The notes under the pieces were generated by a model that saw nothing but the letters and a program-made list of their open reading frames with translations, was not told the DNA's origin and ran no database searches. Below, in pieces: positions 17,573-26,460 of a stretch of DNA of 64,000 nt. Both the position numbers and the translations under genes were made by a program. This stretch comes from Prevotella melaninogenica. GTDB taxonomy: Bacteria; Bacteroidota; Bacteroidia; Bacteroidales; Bacteroidaceae. Every line of letters begins with the position of its first letter. The first letter of the stretch is position 1. Where the stretch lies: the NCBI RefSeq assembly GCF_018127925.1, contig NZ_CP072347.1:1242501-1306500 (forward strand), written 5' to 3'.

Positions 17573-18961
17573 TTACTTACCGATACAGAAATGCTTAAAT
17601 ATATTCCCAAGCACTTCATGTGGGGTAATCTGACCACCAGTTATATCAGCGAGTTGATGAAGACAGATGCGTAAATCTTCACTAACGAGGTCACCACTAA
17701 GTCCAAAGTCAAGAGCTTCTATGACACGTAAGATAGATTCGTCAGCATGCGTTAATGCCTCGTAATGACGCGCAGAAGTAATGATAACGCTATTCTCGCT
17801 TATCTCAGAGATATCAGCAGCTTCATAAATAGCCTCCTCCAAAGCCTTAATATTTTGCTTTAACTTTGCTGATATATAGACCGTATGTAAGTCATTATCT
17901 ACCTGCTTAGGCTCTACCGCTTTACTATCGATTTTATTGAAGATTGTTATCAAGTGCTTACCCTGTGTCAAACGTTGCATTTCAGTACATTCTTCTGCTG
18001 TTGGTTGTTCATCAATAACCCACACAACAATGGCTGCCTCATCCATCTTTTGATAAGCGCGCTCAATGCCTAACTTCTCAATTTGATCATCAGTGTGACG
18101 AATACCAGCCGTATCTATAAAACGGAATGTGACACCTTTGATTTCTGTAGTATCTTCAATGACATCGCGTGTCGTACCATGAATATCTGAAACAATAGCT
18201 TTCTCCTCATGAAGAAGGCAATTCAACAGAGTCGACTTACCCACATTTGTCTTACCAACAATGGCTACAGGCACACCTTTCTTCAAAGCCTTACCCGTCT
18301 CAAAGGAATCTGTGAGAAGTTTTATCTTTTGATGAATCGTCTCTGCCAAAGCTTTTAGTTCTGTACGATCAGCAAACTCAAGTTCCTCATGATCAGAGAA
18401 ATCAAGTTCTAACTCCAACAAAGAAGTCATTTTCAAAAGCTGTTCACGCAAGAGTGAAAGCTCTGAACTAAAATGGCCCTTCAGTTGACTCAAAGCCACT
18501 TGATGCGTAGCACGATTAGAAGCAGCGATAAGGTCGGCAACAGCTTCTGCCTGACTAAGATCCATCTTACCATTCAGATAAGCGCGCTGTGTATACTCTC
18601 CCGGCTGAGCCTGACGACAGCCAGCATTAATGAGTGCCTTTACAACCTGATTAAGAATATAAGCAGAACCATGACAGGATATCTCCGTACTGTTCTCACC
18701 CGTATAACTATGGGGAGCACGGAAGACACTAACTAAAACATCATCAATGGTATTTCCCTCCTTATCGAGGATTTCACCATAATGCAAGGTGTTCCCTTTC
18801 GCATCTGTTAAATGCTTTCCACGAACACCATGAAAGACTTTGTCCGTCACTTCTATCGCCTTCTCACCACTCACACGGATGACACCTATAGCTCCACCCG
18901 GCTGAGTAGCAAGACTACACACTGTATCAGATACTGATAAAAATGTACCCTTTGAATTCAT
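17573..18961 (-). CDS. mnmE: tRNA modification GTPase MnmE
   Basis: With MnmG, this protein adds the carboxymethylaminomethyl group to U34 of certain tRNAs. The 462-residue length fits. An N-terminal folate-binding domain (SVSDTVCSLATQPGGAIGVIRVSG) and helical domain flank a GTPase domain with GKTNVGKSTLLN (G1), a GTTRD switch, DTAGI (G3) and FNKID (G4). The conserved C-terminal FCIGK with the catalytic cysteine is intact. It is the last gene of the udp-xth-mnmE operon and lies 10 bases after the exonuclease-like gene. Confidence 0.96.
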   Translation of the reverse strand: MNSKGTFLSVSDTVCSLATQPGGAIGVIRVSGEKAIEVTDKVFHGVRGKHLTDAKGNTLHYGEILDKEGNTIDDVLVSVFRAPHSYTGENSTEISCHGSAYILNQVVKALINAGCRQAQPGEYTQRAYLNGKMDLSQAEAVADLIAASNRATHQVALSQLKGHFSSELSLLREQLLKMTSLLELELDFSDHEELEFADRTELKALAETIHQKIKLLTDSFETGKALKKGVPVAIVGKTNVGKSTLLNCLLHEEKAIVSDIHGTTRDVIEDTTEIKGVTFRFIDTAGIRHTDDQIEKLGIERAYQKMDEAAIVVWVIDEQPTAEECTEMQRLTQGKHLITIFNKIDSKAVEPKQVDNDLHTVYISAKLKQNIKALEEAIYEAADISEISENSVIITSARHYEALTHADESILRVIEALDFGLSGDLVSEDLRICLHQLADITGGQITPHEVLGNIFKHFCIGK

Positions 18962-18971
18962 TTTACTATTG

Positions 18972-19733
18972 TTATATATCTATATCGAGTAAGAGAGGAA
19001 CATTACATGAACCTTCTACATCCTGTAATGGACAGCAGTCAACAACCTTACTGATTAATTGTTTGCTAATGAGAAACAAGTCTATTCTATACCCTTTCTT
19101 ATTCTTTCTATAGTCAGACCCGAACGGGAAATAAGTAAATCCCTCACTTTTAGTGCTGGGATATAGGTAACGATAGACATCAATCAACTGTTCTTCTTGA
19201 ACAAACCTTTCAATCTCTGCACGTTCTTCTTTACTAAAACAAGCTAAAGAAGTGTTTATAACAGCCTTATCCCAAGCATCTATATCTTGCTGCACAACAT
19301 TGAAATCACCACATATAACACATGGCTTATTTTGCTGTAATTGGTGAATAAGACTTTGAAAACATTTATACCAATGGTGTCTATTATCTCTTGTTGTTGC
19401 TGTTGCCCCTGCATAAGGAACATAAACACATACAACATAAATCTCTTTTAACTCTGTAACAATGACATTCCCTTTGTCGTAATATGCATCAAAGTTATCA
19501 TATGTAACAGATATAAGAGAGCTTGATTTTGACAAAAGAGCAGTACCTAAATGTGCAAAGTCTGTTGACTCATTCCAATACTGCCGATAGCCTTTAAAGT
19601 CAAAATTGGCATATCGCGTTCTTACTTTGGTTTCTTGTAGACATACTATATCAGGAGTACAGCTTTCCAACATCTTCTGGAGATTTGGTAAAGCTGTCCT
19701 AATACCAAAAGTATTCCAAGAAATTATCCTCAT
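18972..19733 (-). CDS. Exonuclease III-like protein, catalytic Asp-His replaced
   Basis: A 253-residue member of the endonuclease/exonuclease/phosphatase superfamily, AP-endonuclease (XthA) branch. Conserved motifs: SWNTFGIR, CLQETKV with the metal-binding Glu, VYVPYAG with the active-site Tyr, CGDFNV with the catalytic Asp/Asn and KGYRIDLFLIS. The C-terminal motif, usually SDHxP, reads GSCNVPLLLD here: the Asp is Cys and the catalytic His is Asn. The protein may therefore be inactive or use another mechanism. It sits between udp and mnmE with 8- and 10-base gaps, so it is surely co-transcribed. Confidence 0.8.
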   Translation of the reverse strand: MRIISWNTFGIRTALPNLQKMLESCTPDIVCLQETKVRTRYANFDFKGYRQYWNESTDFAHLGTALLSKSSSLISVTYDNFDAYYDKGNVIVTELKEIYVVCVYVPYAGATATTRDNRHHWYKCFQSLIHQLQQNKPCVICGDFNVVQQDIDAWDKAVINTSLACFSKEERAEIERFVQEEQLIDVYRYLYPSTKSEGFTYFPFGSDYRKNKKGYRIDLFLISKQLISKVVDCCPLQDVEGSCNVPLLLDIDI

Positions 19734-19741
19734 AAAGAGTC

Positions 19742-20617
19742 CTATATTCTCTCCAACACCTTCTCTATCAAGCCGTCGATAATATTCTTATAGCTTGCAT
19801 TTGCTTCTTTTGCAAGGCGGTTGGCAATAACCATACAAACCGTTACAGCCTTATGCCCCATAAGCGTTGCAAGACCAGCAAGAGCCGATGACTCCATCTC
19901 GAAGTTAGTTACCTGCATACCATTATAAGAGAAGTTTTCTATCTTCTCATTCAGTTTAGGGTCCTGCAATGGCAAACGAAGTTCACGTCCCTGTGGTCCG
20001 AAGAATCCTCCACAAGCAATCGTAACACCACGTACCATATCATCAGCAGCGATAGTGTCAAGCAAATCCTTGTCAGCACAAGCCACGTATGGATTTCCCA
20101 ACTGCGAATCCCATTCAACCTGCTTCTTGAATTCCGCTTCAAACTCAAGGTCAGAAGCCTGATTACGACCTGCATAGAAGTTTAACAAACCATCGAAACC
20201 AATACTCTTGGCAGATGCAATGTAAGTACCAACAGGAGTGTAAGGCTGCAATCCTCCACAAGTACCGATTCGTACAAGTGTCAACTGGCGCAACTGCTCA
20301 TTCTCTGTACGTGTCTTGAAATCTATGTTAGCAAGCGCATCCAATTCGTTTAAAACGATATCAATATTGTCACAGCCAATACCTGTACTCAAAACCGTAA
20401 TTCTCTTTCCCTTGAAAGTACCTGTGATAGCACAGAACTCACGATTAGAAACCTCACATTCTTTATTCTCAAAGTGTGAAGCAACGAGTGCCACGCGACC
20501 AGGGTCACCAACAAGTATAACCTTATCTGCAAGATTCTCTGGCTTCAAGTGTAAGTGGAAGATACTTCCATCCTCATTTATAATCAGTTCTGAAGGGGCA
20601 AAATATTTCTTCTCCAT
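19742..20617 (-). CDS. udp: Nucleoside phosphorylase (uridine phosphorylase-like)
   Basis: A 291-residue member of the PNP/UDP phosphorylase family, which splits nucleosides with phosphate to base and ribose-1-phosphate. Motifs: VGDPGRVALVA, STGIGCDNIDIVL, RIGTCGGLQP, GFFGPQGREL and the purine/pyrimidine site region TNFEMESSALAGL. The FEMESS and GGFFGPQGR segments favour uridine over purine substrates, but this is an inference. It is the first gene of an operon with the exonuclease III-like gene and mnmE, driven by the promoter at 20665-20696. Confidence 0.88.
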   Translation of the reverse strand: MEKKYFAPSELIINEDGSIFHLHLKPENLADKVILVGDPGRVALVASHFENKECEVSNREFCAITGTFKGKRITVLSTGIGCDNIDIVLNELDALANIDFKTRTENEQLRQLTLVRIGTCGGLQPYTPVGTYIASAKSIGFDGLLNFYAGRNQASDLEFEAEFKKQVEWDSQLGNPYVACADKDLLDTIAADDMVRGVTIACGGFFGPQGRELRLPLQDPKLNEKIENFSYNGMQVTNFEMESSALAGLATLMGHKAVTVCMVIANRLAKEANASYKNIIDGLIEKVLERI

Positions 20618-20664
20618 AGTCGAAAGATGATTTGGTAATATTGTGATTGATCATGTTTAAAAAA

Positions 20665-20696
20665 CAAAGGTAAGCATAAAAGAAGAGATAACCAAA
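20665..20696 (-). promoter_or_regulatory. Promoter of the udp-xth-mnmE operon
   Basis: On the minus strand: TTTG (20696-20693), 20-base spacer, TACCTTTG (20672-20665), some 48 bases before the udp start. Confidence 0.7.
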
Positions 20697-20792
20697 GGTT
20701 GTAAAGGAAAAAACATATCAGAATGAAGCCTCACAAAAGGGCGAATAACATAGTTTCCGCACCAAAAAGGGAGATATATAACATCGTTATTA

Positions 20793-20858
20793 AGCATCAG
20801 CACCATTAGTGCGGAGCGTCAGCACCATTGGTGCGGAGCATTAACACCATTGGTGCTT
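20793..20858. repeat. Family A intergenic repeat, copy 3 (exact 3 x 22 bp)
   Basis: The clearest copy: units at 20793-20814, 20815-20836 and 20837-20858, each of the form AGCnTnAnCACCATTnGTGC. It lies between the divergent udp and asparaginase genes in a 445-base gap, away from both promoters. Confidence 0.9.
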
Positions 20859-21031
20859 ACCTACAAAACAAGGCTTAACAAGCCACAATATAACAAAAGA
20901 AAACGATAAGATAAAGGGCATTACCATATGAAACAAGCCACTAACAACTAACATATAAGATATTTGCTTACCATACAGCATTATATAGAAAATTATCTTT
21001 TAAAATTACGATAGGAATTAAATGTTTTTCT

Positions 21032-21039
21032 TATCTTTG
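21032..21039 (+). promoter_or_regulatory. -7 box of the asparaginase gene
   Basis: TATCTTTG followed by CAAAAAT, 23 bases before the ATG at 21063. The -33 region is AT-rich without a clear TTTG. Confidence 0.5.
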
Positions 21040-21062
21040 CAAAAATAACAAACTAATGCACG

Positions 21063-22103
21063 ATGAACAGAACCAACAAAGTATTACTTATTTATACAGG
21101 CGGCACCATTGGTATGGGACATAACCAACGGACAGGCGCATTGGAGCCATTAGACTTCAATCATCTTGTTGAGAACGTTCCTGAGTTTAAACTAATCCCT
21201 ACGGAGGTTGATACCTATCAGTTCGACCCTCCTATCGACTCTTCTGACATGTCGCCAGTGCGATGGAAGCAGTTGGTGAAAGTTATTTCAGACCGATATG
21301 ATGAGTATGATGGTTTTGTTGTTTTGCATGGTACAGATACGATGTCTTATACAGCCTCTGTCTTGTCATTTATGTTTGAGAACCTTACAAAACCAATCAT
21401 CCTTACAGGTTCACAACTTCCAATAGGTCAGCTGCGTACAGACGGTAAGGAAAACCTCATGACAAGTCTTGAATTAGCATCTGCTCATCACTTAGATGGC
21501 ACGCCAATGGTACCAGAAGTTTGTATCTACTTTAGCGGTCATCTCCTACGTGGCAACCGCTCAACTAAGCAGAACGCAGACGAATTCAATGCGTTTGACA
21601 CCTTTAACTATCCTCATCTTTGTGAGGCTGGCGTCAACTTCAACTTTAATGAACACAATATCCTAAAGCCAGACTTTGCAAAACCAATGGTGCCACACTT
21701 CGAGTTGGATAACAATGTGATTATCTTTTCTCTCTTCCCTGGTATTGAGGAGCATTTGATTCATCACATGTTTGATGCGCCAGAGTTGAGAAGTATTGTC
21801 ATGCGTTCATACGGAAGTGGAAACGCTCCACAGCAACCTTGGCTTATGAACATACTTCGTAAGGTTTCAGAACGTGACGTTATTGTGGTTAATATCAGTC
21901 AGTGTATTAGCGGACAGGTTGAGATGAATCGTTACGATACGGGGTATCAACTTAAGGATACTGGCGTTATTAGTGGTTATGATAGTACGGTTGAAGCTGC
22001 TGTAACAAAGTTGATGTATCTGCAAGCTAAATACAACGACACAGAAACAATTCGCAAATATATGAACCAGTCGATTGCAGGTGAAATCACTATCTATAAT
22101 TGA
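21063..22103 (+). CDS. ansA: Type I L-asparaginase
   Basis: Hydrolyses asparagine to aspartate and ammonia. The 346-residue protein has no signal peptide, which fits the cytosolic type I form. The first catalytic Thr lies in LLIYTGGTIGMGH, and the second in VVLHGTDTMSYTAS with Asp just before it. The middle has PIILTGSQLPIGQLRTDG and FSGHLLRGNRSTKQNA, both typical of the family. It is single, with its own promoter box and a shared hairpin with the convergent nanA. Confidence 0.92.
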   Translation: MNRTNKVLLIYTGGTIGMGHNQRTGALEPLDFNHLVENVPEFKLIPTEVDTYQFDPPIDSSDMSPVRWKQLVKVISDRYDEYDGFVVLHGTDTMSYTASVLSFMFENLTKPIILTGSQLPIGQLRTDGKENLMTSLELASAHHLDGTPMVPEVCIYFSGHLLRGNRSTKQNADEFNAFDTFNYPHLCEAGVNFNFNEHNILKPDFAKPMVPHFELDNNVIIFSLFPGIEEHLIHHMFDAPELRSIVMRSYGSGNAPQQPWLMNILRKVSERDVIVVNISQCISGQVEMNRYDTGYQLKDTGVISGYDSTVEAAVTKLMYLQAKYNDTETIRKYMNQSIAGEITIYN

Positions 22104-22138
22104 TAGACTACTGCGAACGGCTTGATAAAAAACAAAAC

Positions 22139-22209
22139 AGCCCAATATTTCCCACTCTTCCTACAAATCAATAAGCATTGAAAGGAAGAATAAAAGGAAA
22201 TATTGGGCT
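22139..22209. terminator. Bidirectional terminator between ansA and nanA
   Basis: AGCCCAATATTTCC (22139-22152) is perfectly complementary to GGAAATATTGGGCT (22196-22209). The 43-base loop can form an inner CTTCCT/AGGAAG stem. It lies between convergent stop codons. Confidence 0.65.
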
Positions 22210-22221
22210 GAATTATGTTTG

Positions 22222-23145
22222 TTAGAACTTATTGCAACGCTCGAAGAAACCGATTTCTTCAAGTTCTTTCTTCATGCGTGCCTCTTCTTCATCTGTCATA
22301 TTCTGGAAAGGAACACGGTTAGGACCAAGGTCAAAACCCATCAACTTCATGATGCGCTTACCACCAACGATATTGCCACGGAAGTGACAAATGACGTTGA
22401 TAACCTCTTGTGAGAAGTTTTGTTTCTCACGTGCTGTTTCGATATCACCCTTGTTCCATGCCTCGATGATACCTGTCAGCTCACGACCATTATAGTTGGT
22501 TGTACCGCCAATACCACCCTTTGCACCGCCTTGAGCCAAACTTGGGAGAATCGTTTCGTCCTGTCCATGCAGCATATCAAACTTACCATCCTTGTAAAGA
22601 CGGCACTGGTTGTACTCGTAAAGACTCTCAAAGGTGTACTTGATACCTGCGAAGTTAGGGATACGACCATCGACAGCTTTCAAGAGTTCGAGCATAGATA
22701 AGAATGCACCATTAAATGCTGGGATGTGATAGTAGTAGAAAGGAAGTGAGGGAGCTGCGGCTGCAATCGTCTCACAATACTTCACTAACTCCTCGATACG
22801 ACCAATCTTTGGGAATGGAGGAGCCATAGCTCCGATACCCCATGCACCAATCTTCTCTGCATGTTCTGCCAAACGTACGCTCTCACGCAAGCAACAACTA
22901 CCCACGTGTACAATAACCTTGAAGCCCTCTGGTGCAGCCTGCATCCAGCGTTCTGCCAACTGCATACGCTCCTCAGTTGTGAGCATATAGCCCTCACCAG
23001 ATGAACCATTGATAAACACTCCCTTCAAACCGTTCTTCTGCAACATGGCTGCATAAGCCTCAATAGGCTCAAGATTGACATCGCCATTAGCATAGAATGG
23101 CGTAAACGGTGCGTCAATTAATCCAATAATCTTTTCCATAAACAT
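22222..23145 (-). CDS. nanA: N-acetylneuraminate lyase
   Basis: Class I aldolase that splits sialic acid into N-acetylmannosamine and pyruvate. The 307-residue length fits. Motifs: PFTPFYANGDVN, FINGSSGEGYML (carboxylate binding), FYYYHIPAFNG with the catalytic Tyr, and FAGIKYT with the Schiff-base Lys. I keep the first ATG, which has a GGAGGG ribosome-binding site 6 bases before it; a second ATG is two codons on. It is the last gene of the nanM-transporter-nanA set on the minus strand. Confidence 0.94.
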   Translation of the reverse strand: MFMEKIIGLIDAPFTPFYANGDVNLEPIEAYAAMLQKNGLKGVFINGSSGEGYMLTTEERMQLAERWMQAAPEGFKVIVHVGSCCLRESVRLAEHAEKIGAWGIGAMAPPFPKIGRIEELVKYCETIAAAAPSLPFYYYHIPAFNGAFLSMLELLKAVDGRIPNFAGIKYTFESLYEYNQCRLYKDGKFDMLHGQDETILPSLAQGGAKGGIGGTTNYNGRELTGIIEAWNKGDIETAREKQNFSQEVINVICHFRGNIVGGKRIMKLMGFDLGPNRVPFQNMTDEEEARMKKELEEIGFFERCNKF

Positions 23146-23237
23146 TGTTGCCCTCCACCTTTAATCCTCTAAAAGGGGGTTGTATGCGTGGGAAAGGCGA
23201 TTATATATGATAATAATAAGCAATTATAAGCGATTCG

Positions 23238-24464
23238 TTACTCCATATTGTCGGTTGTTGGTTTCAAGCAAGAGAGCTGCAAAACCAAAGCTAATACAAC
23301 AATACCTCCCAAGATAGCAAAGCCATTACCAAGGTTACCACCATCAGTCCACTTGCCTAATACCTGTGTAACAGCAGCACCAGCGAAGACTCCAGTCATG
23401 TTCATAATACCATAAGCAGTACTACGATACTTTGAAGAAATGAACTGACAGAGGATTGGCATATTGTTAGCATCAAACATACCATAACCAATACCAAAGC
23501 ATAAACCTGCTCCGACGACAGACACAAGACTATGACCAAAGCCCAATAACATAAGGGCTGGAACGGTAAGACCAAGTCCAATGGCACTAGTATAGACACG
23601 TCCTCGCAAGTTACGCTGTACCCAACGGTCAGAAATAACACCTCCCATGATAACGCCAATGAATGATGATACGGCGATAGTTATCGTTGACATTGGTCCT
23701 GCACTTGACATTGGAATATCCAAACTATTAGCAAATAGCGTTGGCAACCAGTTCTTTGTTGCCCAACCTGGGAGACTTGGCACGGCAAAATAGAAGAGTA
23801 TTACCCAGAAAGCCCACGTCGAGAAGACAATAGACAAGCCACGGAAAGGGTTCTTACTTGACTTAGTCTCACCTTGTAAAACCGCTTTCTGTCCATGCTT
23901 AGGATTCTCTTTCAAGAATAAAAGTAATACAAGTGAATAAACAATACCGATAATACCAAACCAATGAAAGGCAGCATGCCATGAGAACATCGCTGCCAAC
24001 GTTGCACCAAAACCTCCAACAGCCTGACCAACATAAAGTCCTGTCATGTGAATACCTATCGCTAATGAGCGTGATTTTCCCTCATGCCAATCAGCAATGA
24101 GCGACAAAGCTGCAGGAATATAAAGTGCTTCGCTAATGCCCATAAAGGCACGGAGCCAATAAAGTTGGTCGAAACTCTCAGCATAACCCATAAGATAAGT
24201 CACAGCAGACCATACAAAGATGCTACCAACAACAAGCCACTTACGATTAACTCGGTCGGCAATAATACCTGCGAATGGACTTACAATACCATAAATCCAC
24301 AAGAAAACAGCCATCAATGCACCAAAAGCCTCTGCGTGATTTAGTTCTGCAATATCGACTTTCATAGCTTCCTGCATCGTCGACAACATCTGTCGATCCA
24401 TATAATTCAGTAAGGCTACAAACCAAAGGAGGGCAACAAGTACCCAAGGATAGTATTTTTTCAT
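23238..24464 (-). CDS. nanT: MFS transporter, probable sialic-acid carrier
   Basis: A 408-residue, 12-helix major facilitator of the anion:cation symporter type. MFS signatures: NYMDRQMLSTM after helix 1, the loop GIIADRVNRKWLVVG between helices 2 and 3, and GVISDRWVQRNLRGRV at the matching place in the second half. Its place between nanM and nanA indicates that it imports N-acetylneuraminate across the inner membrane; substrate specificity is inferred from context alone. It is 92 bases upstream of nanA and 120 bases downstream of nanM. Confidence 0.78.
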   Translation of the reverse strand: MKKYYPWVLVALLWFVALLNYMDRQMLSTMQEAMKVDIAELNHAEAFGALMAVFLWIYGIVSPFAGIIADRVNRKWLVVGSIFVWSAVTYLMGYAESFDQLYWLRAFMGISEALYIPAALSLIADWHEGKSRSLAIGIHMTGLYVGQAVGGFGATLAAMFSWHAAFHWFGIIGIVYSLVLLLFLKENPKHGQKAVLQGETKSSKNPFRGLSIVFSTWAFWVILFYFAVPSLPGWATKNWLPTLFANSLDIPMSSAGPMSTITIAVSSFIGVIMGGVISDRWVQRNLRGRVYTSAIGLGLTVPALMLLGFGHSLVSVVGAGLCFGIGYGMFDANNMPILCQFISSKYRSTAYGIMNMTGVFAGAAVTQVLGKWTDGGNLGNGFAILGGIVVLALVLQLSCLKPTTDNME

Positions 24465-24584
24465 AAAAGATTACAGCCCTCCCCGCATATCAATCATCTT
24501 ACATAAGTAAGCAATGAATGTCATAGAGAACAACGGGCGATTAATAAATTACTTAAATTAGAAGCTTAATTTCTCCAATAGATA

Positions 24585-25682
24585 TTAGCGTTTCGGGTAC
24601 TTTACTATCTTATTACTACGCACTCTCGGCTTCAACTCGCCACCAATGACGTACAAACCATGATCTGTCTGTGCCAAGGATGCACCAGCACGTGCCGTTT
24701 CTGAACTCTTATAAAGAACTTTCCAGCCATCTTTGTTATAGTATAAAGTGTATGGATTAAAGCGATACCACTCAATAGGATGACTCAAATAATCTGGTTG
24801 AGGATGATTGACAGCAGAGAGAAAAACATCTTTGTTTACGCCTCCCATTACTAAAAGCTGGTCTTTAGTTAGGTTTATACCTGTACCACCTCCAACGAAT
24901 AGAGGCTCTCCTTGGTCGTCTTTCGGACCTTCAACCAACTCCCACTCATCAGTCGTCTCGTCATATACACAACCATTCAACGACAACTTTGCTTCCTCAC
25001 CATTTGCTGCAGGAGCGAAACCACCGAAAAGACAGAAACGATTATCACCCATACACCCTGCCACTGGCTGCACACGTACCATACCGGGGAAAGGCTTTAT
25101 GTCCTTCCATCCTGCTGAGATGTTATCTAAATCAAGGCGCAAAATACGATTAGAAGCCTTACCATCCATTGCTCCTCCTGCTATATAGAGATGTTTACCG
25201 ACCAAAGCACCAGCCATATTATCCACTGAGCAAGGCATAGAAGGGAGAGGAGAAACTTCAGCTTTACCATCAACAAGAGTTACACGATAAACTTTTCCAT
25301 AGCTTCCGTCGTTATTCATTCCGCCTACAACAATCATACTGTTGTCGCAAGTCACAGTAACACCATAAGCCAAAGGTTCAGGCAAGTGACCAACCAACTT
25401 CCAATTCAGTTGATTTCCATTGCCAGTTTTGGTAGCATAAATCCCACTGTAATAAACCTTCTTACTATCAGGAGCCAACGTATTTACCGGAAAGTTACAA
25501 CCACCAGCCATAACAAGTTGGTCATCAATTCTACCTGCATAACAAGCAGAAACGCCATGTTCGATTCCTACTTCATCCGTAGGAAAACCACGCATCACCA
25601 TTAAGCTATCGGCATCAGAGGCGTTTGCACCCAATCCCGTCAATAAAGTTATCGTTGTCATTATTAGGTTTTTAATTCTCAT
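24585..25682 (-). CDS. nanM: N-acetylneuraminate epimerase (kelch propeller)
   Basis: I start at the ATG at 25682, which gives a signal peptide (MRIKNLIMTTITLLTGLGANA); the longer frame adds 17 non-signal residues. The mature protein is a six-bladed kelch propeller, with repeats such as VMAGGCNFPV, VVGGMNNDGSYGKVY, LYIAGGAMDG, CLFGGFAPA, LVMGGVNKD and LYVIGGEL. NanM proteins are periplasmic and convert alpha- to beta-N-acetylneuraminate, the form used for transport and lysis. It is the first gene of the nan set, and a dense palindrome array lies 197-281 bases upstream. Confidence 0.85.
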   Translation of the reverse strand: MRIKNLIMTTITLLTGLGANASDADSLMVMRGFPTDEVGIEHGVSACYAGRIDDQLVMAGGCNFPVNTLAPDSKKVYYSGIYATKTGNGNQLNWKLVGHLPEPLAYGVTVTCDNSMIVVGGMNNDGSYGKVYRVTLVDGKAEVSPLPSMPCSVDNMAGALVGKHLYIAGGAMDGKASNRILRLDLDNISAGWKDIKPFPGMVRVQPVAGCMGDNRFCLFGGFAPAANGEEAKLSLNGCVYDETTDEWELVEGPKDDQGEPLFVGGGTGINLTKDQLLVMGGVNKDVFLSAVNHPQPDYLSHPIEWYRFNPYTLYYNKDGWKVLYKSSETARAGASLAQTDHGLYVIGGELKPRVRSNKIVKYPKR

Positions 25683-25878
25683 CGTTTTAGGTTGAAATAT
25701 CGCTTGGGTTACCCCCATCTTACTATAATACAACTATACAACAGTATTTACGTACGTATAATGTAAAATTCCATGCCGTAATCATTTTGCCTACTAACCA
25801 CAAGTAGCCTACATTTCCCTTACTATTTAATTGAAAACGACCGAGATAGCTGAGGCAATATGATAGTATAAAAACAAA

Positions 25879-25963
25879 TTCTTTTCATGAAAAGAAAGAA
25901 TTATTATCATGAAAAGAAATCTTTTTCATCACGAAAATAAATATTTTTTTTCATGAAAAGAAT
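25879..25963. promoter_or_regulatory. Array of four TTTTCATGAAAA palindromes upstream of nanM
   Basis: A perfect 18-bp palindrome, TTCTTTTCATGAAAAGAA (25879-25896), is followed by three related sites centred near 25909, 25930 and 25953. Centre-to-centre distance is 21-23 bp, about two helical turns. The array lies between the cupin stop codon and the nan genes, so it could be an operator set for nan expression. It might also act as a weak hairpin terminator for the cupin gene. Confidence 0.6.
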
Positions 25964-25969
25964 TCGCTC

Positions 25970-26302
25970 TTATCTCAAAGTTGGTACGAGAGCAAGGTAA
26001 ACGACATCATGGTCTGTACAGTTTTCAAACCAATGGAAGTGCCCTTCTGGACAATAATGTAACTGTCCTACCCTTGCAACTTCCGTTGTATCGTCATAAT
26101 GAACAGTCAGTTCACCACTAATAACATACATCACCTCAAAAGAGCCAACATGCTGATGCTTTCCACTATTTGCACCAGGACGCAAGGTTGAGTACATGAT
26201 ACGTGCCTGATCATCTACAAAAGCACGCACATCCAATTTTCCTTCACCGCCTTTAAAGCCTTCAATATGCTCTTCGGTAATCTTGTCAAAATCAATAATC
26301 AT
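25970..26302 (-). CDS. Small cupin-domain protein
   Basis: A 110-residue single-domain cupin. Motif 1 is GKHQHVGSFEVMYVISGE with metal-binding His, His and Glu. Motif 2 is HYCPEGHFHWFENCTDHDVVYL with a further His. These form the usual beta-barrel metal site. Many such proteins bind or isomerise sugars or sense small molecules; no activity can be assigned from the sequence. It lies upstream of the nan genes on the same strand but is separated by the palindrome array, so a link to sialic-acid use is possible but unproven. Confidence 0.82.
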   Translation of the reverse strand: MIIDFDKITEEHIEGFKGGEGKLDVRAFVDDQARIMYSTLRPGANSGKHQHVGSFEVMYVISGELTVHYDDTTEVARVGQLHYCPEGHFHWFENCTDHDVVYLALVPTLR

Positions 26303-26404
26303 AATGTATGGTTTTTAAATCTTATATGAAGATAGTGCAAATGGATGCTATGAACGATTGCTCACAGATTACCGAATGCAGTCTATCAAGCACAAAGGTA
26401 ACAA

Positions 26405-26440
26405 AAAAAGCAGAGACCCCAACAAGAGTCTCTGCTTTTT
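26405..26440. terminator. Terminator of the TonB-receptor gene
   Basis: AAAAAGCAGAGAC (26405-26417) pairs with GTCTCTGCTTTTT (26428-26440) over a 10-base loop; it lies 21 bases beyond the receptor's stop codon and can act on both strands. Confidence 0.8.
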
Positions 26441-26460
26441 ATATAGTTTTATCTTACATC

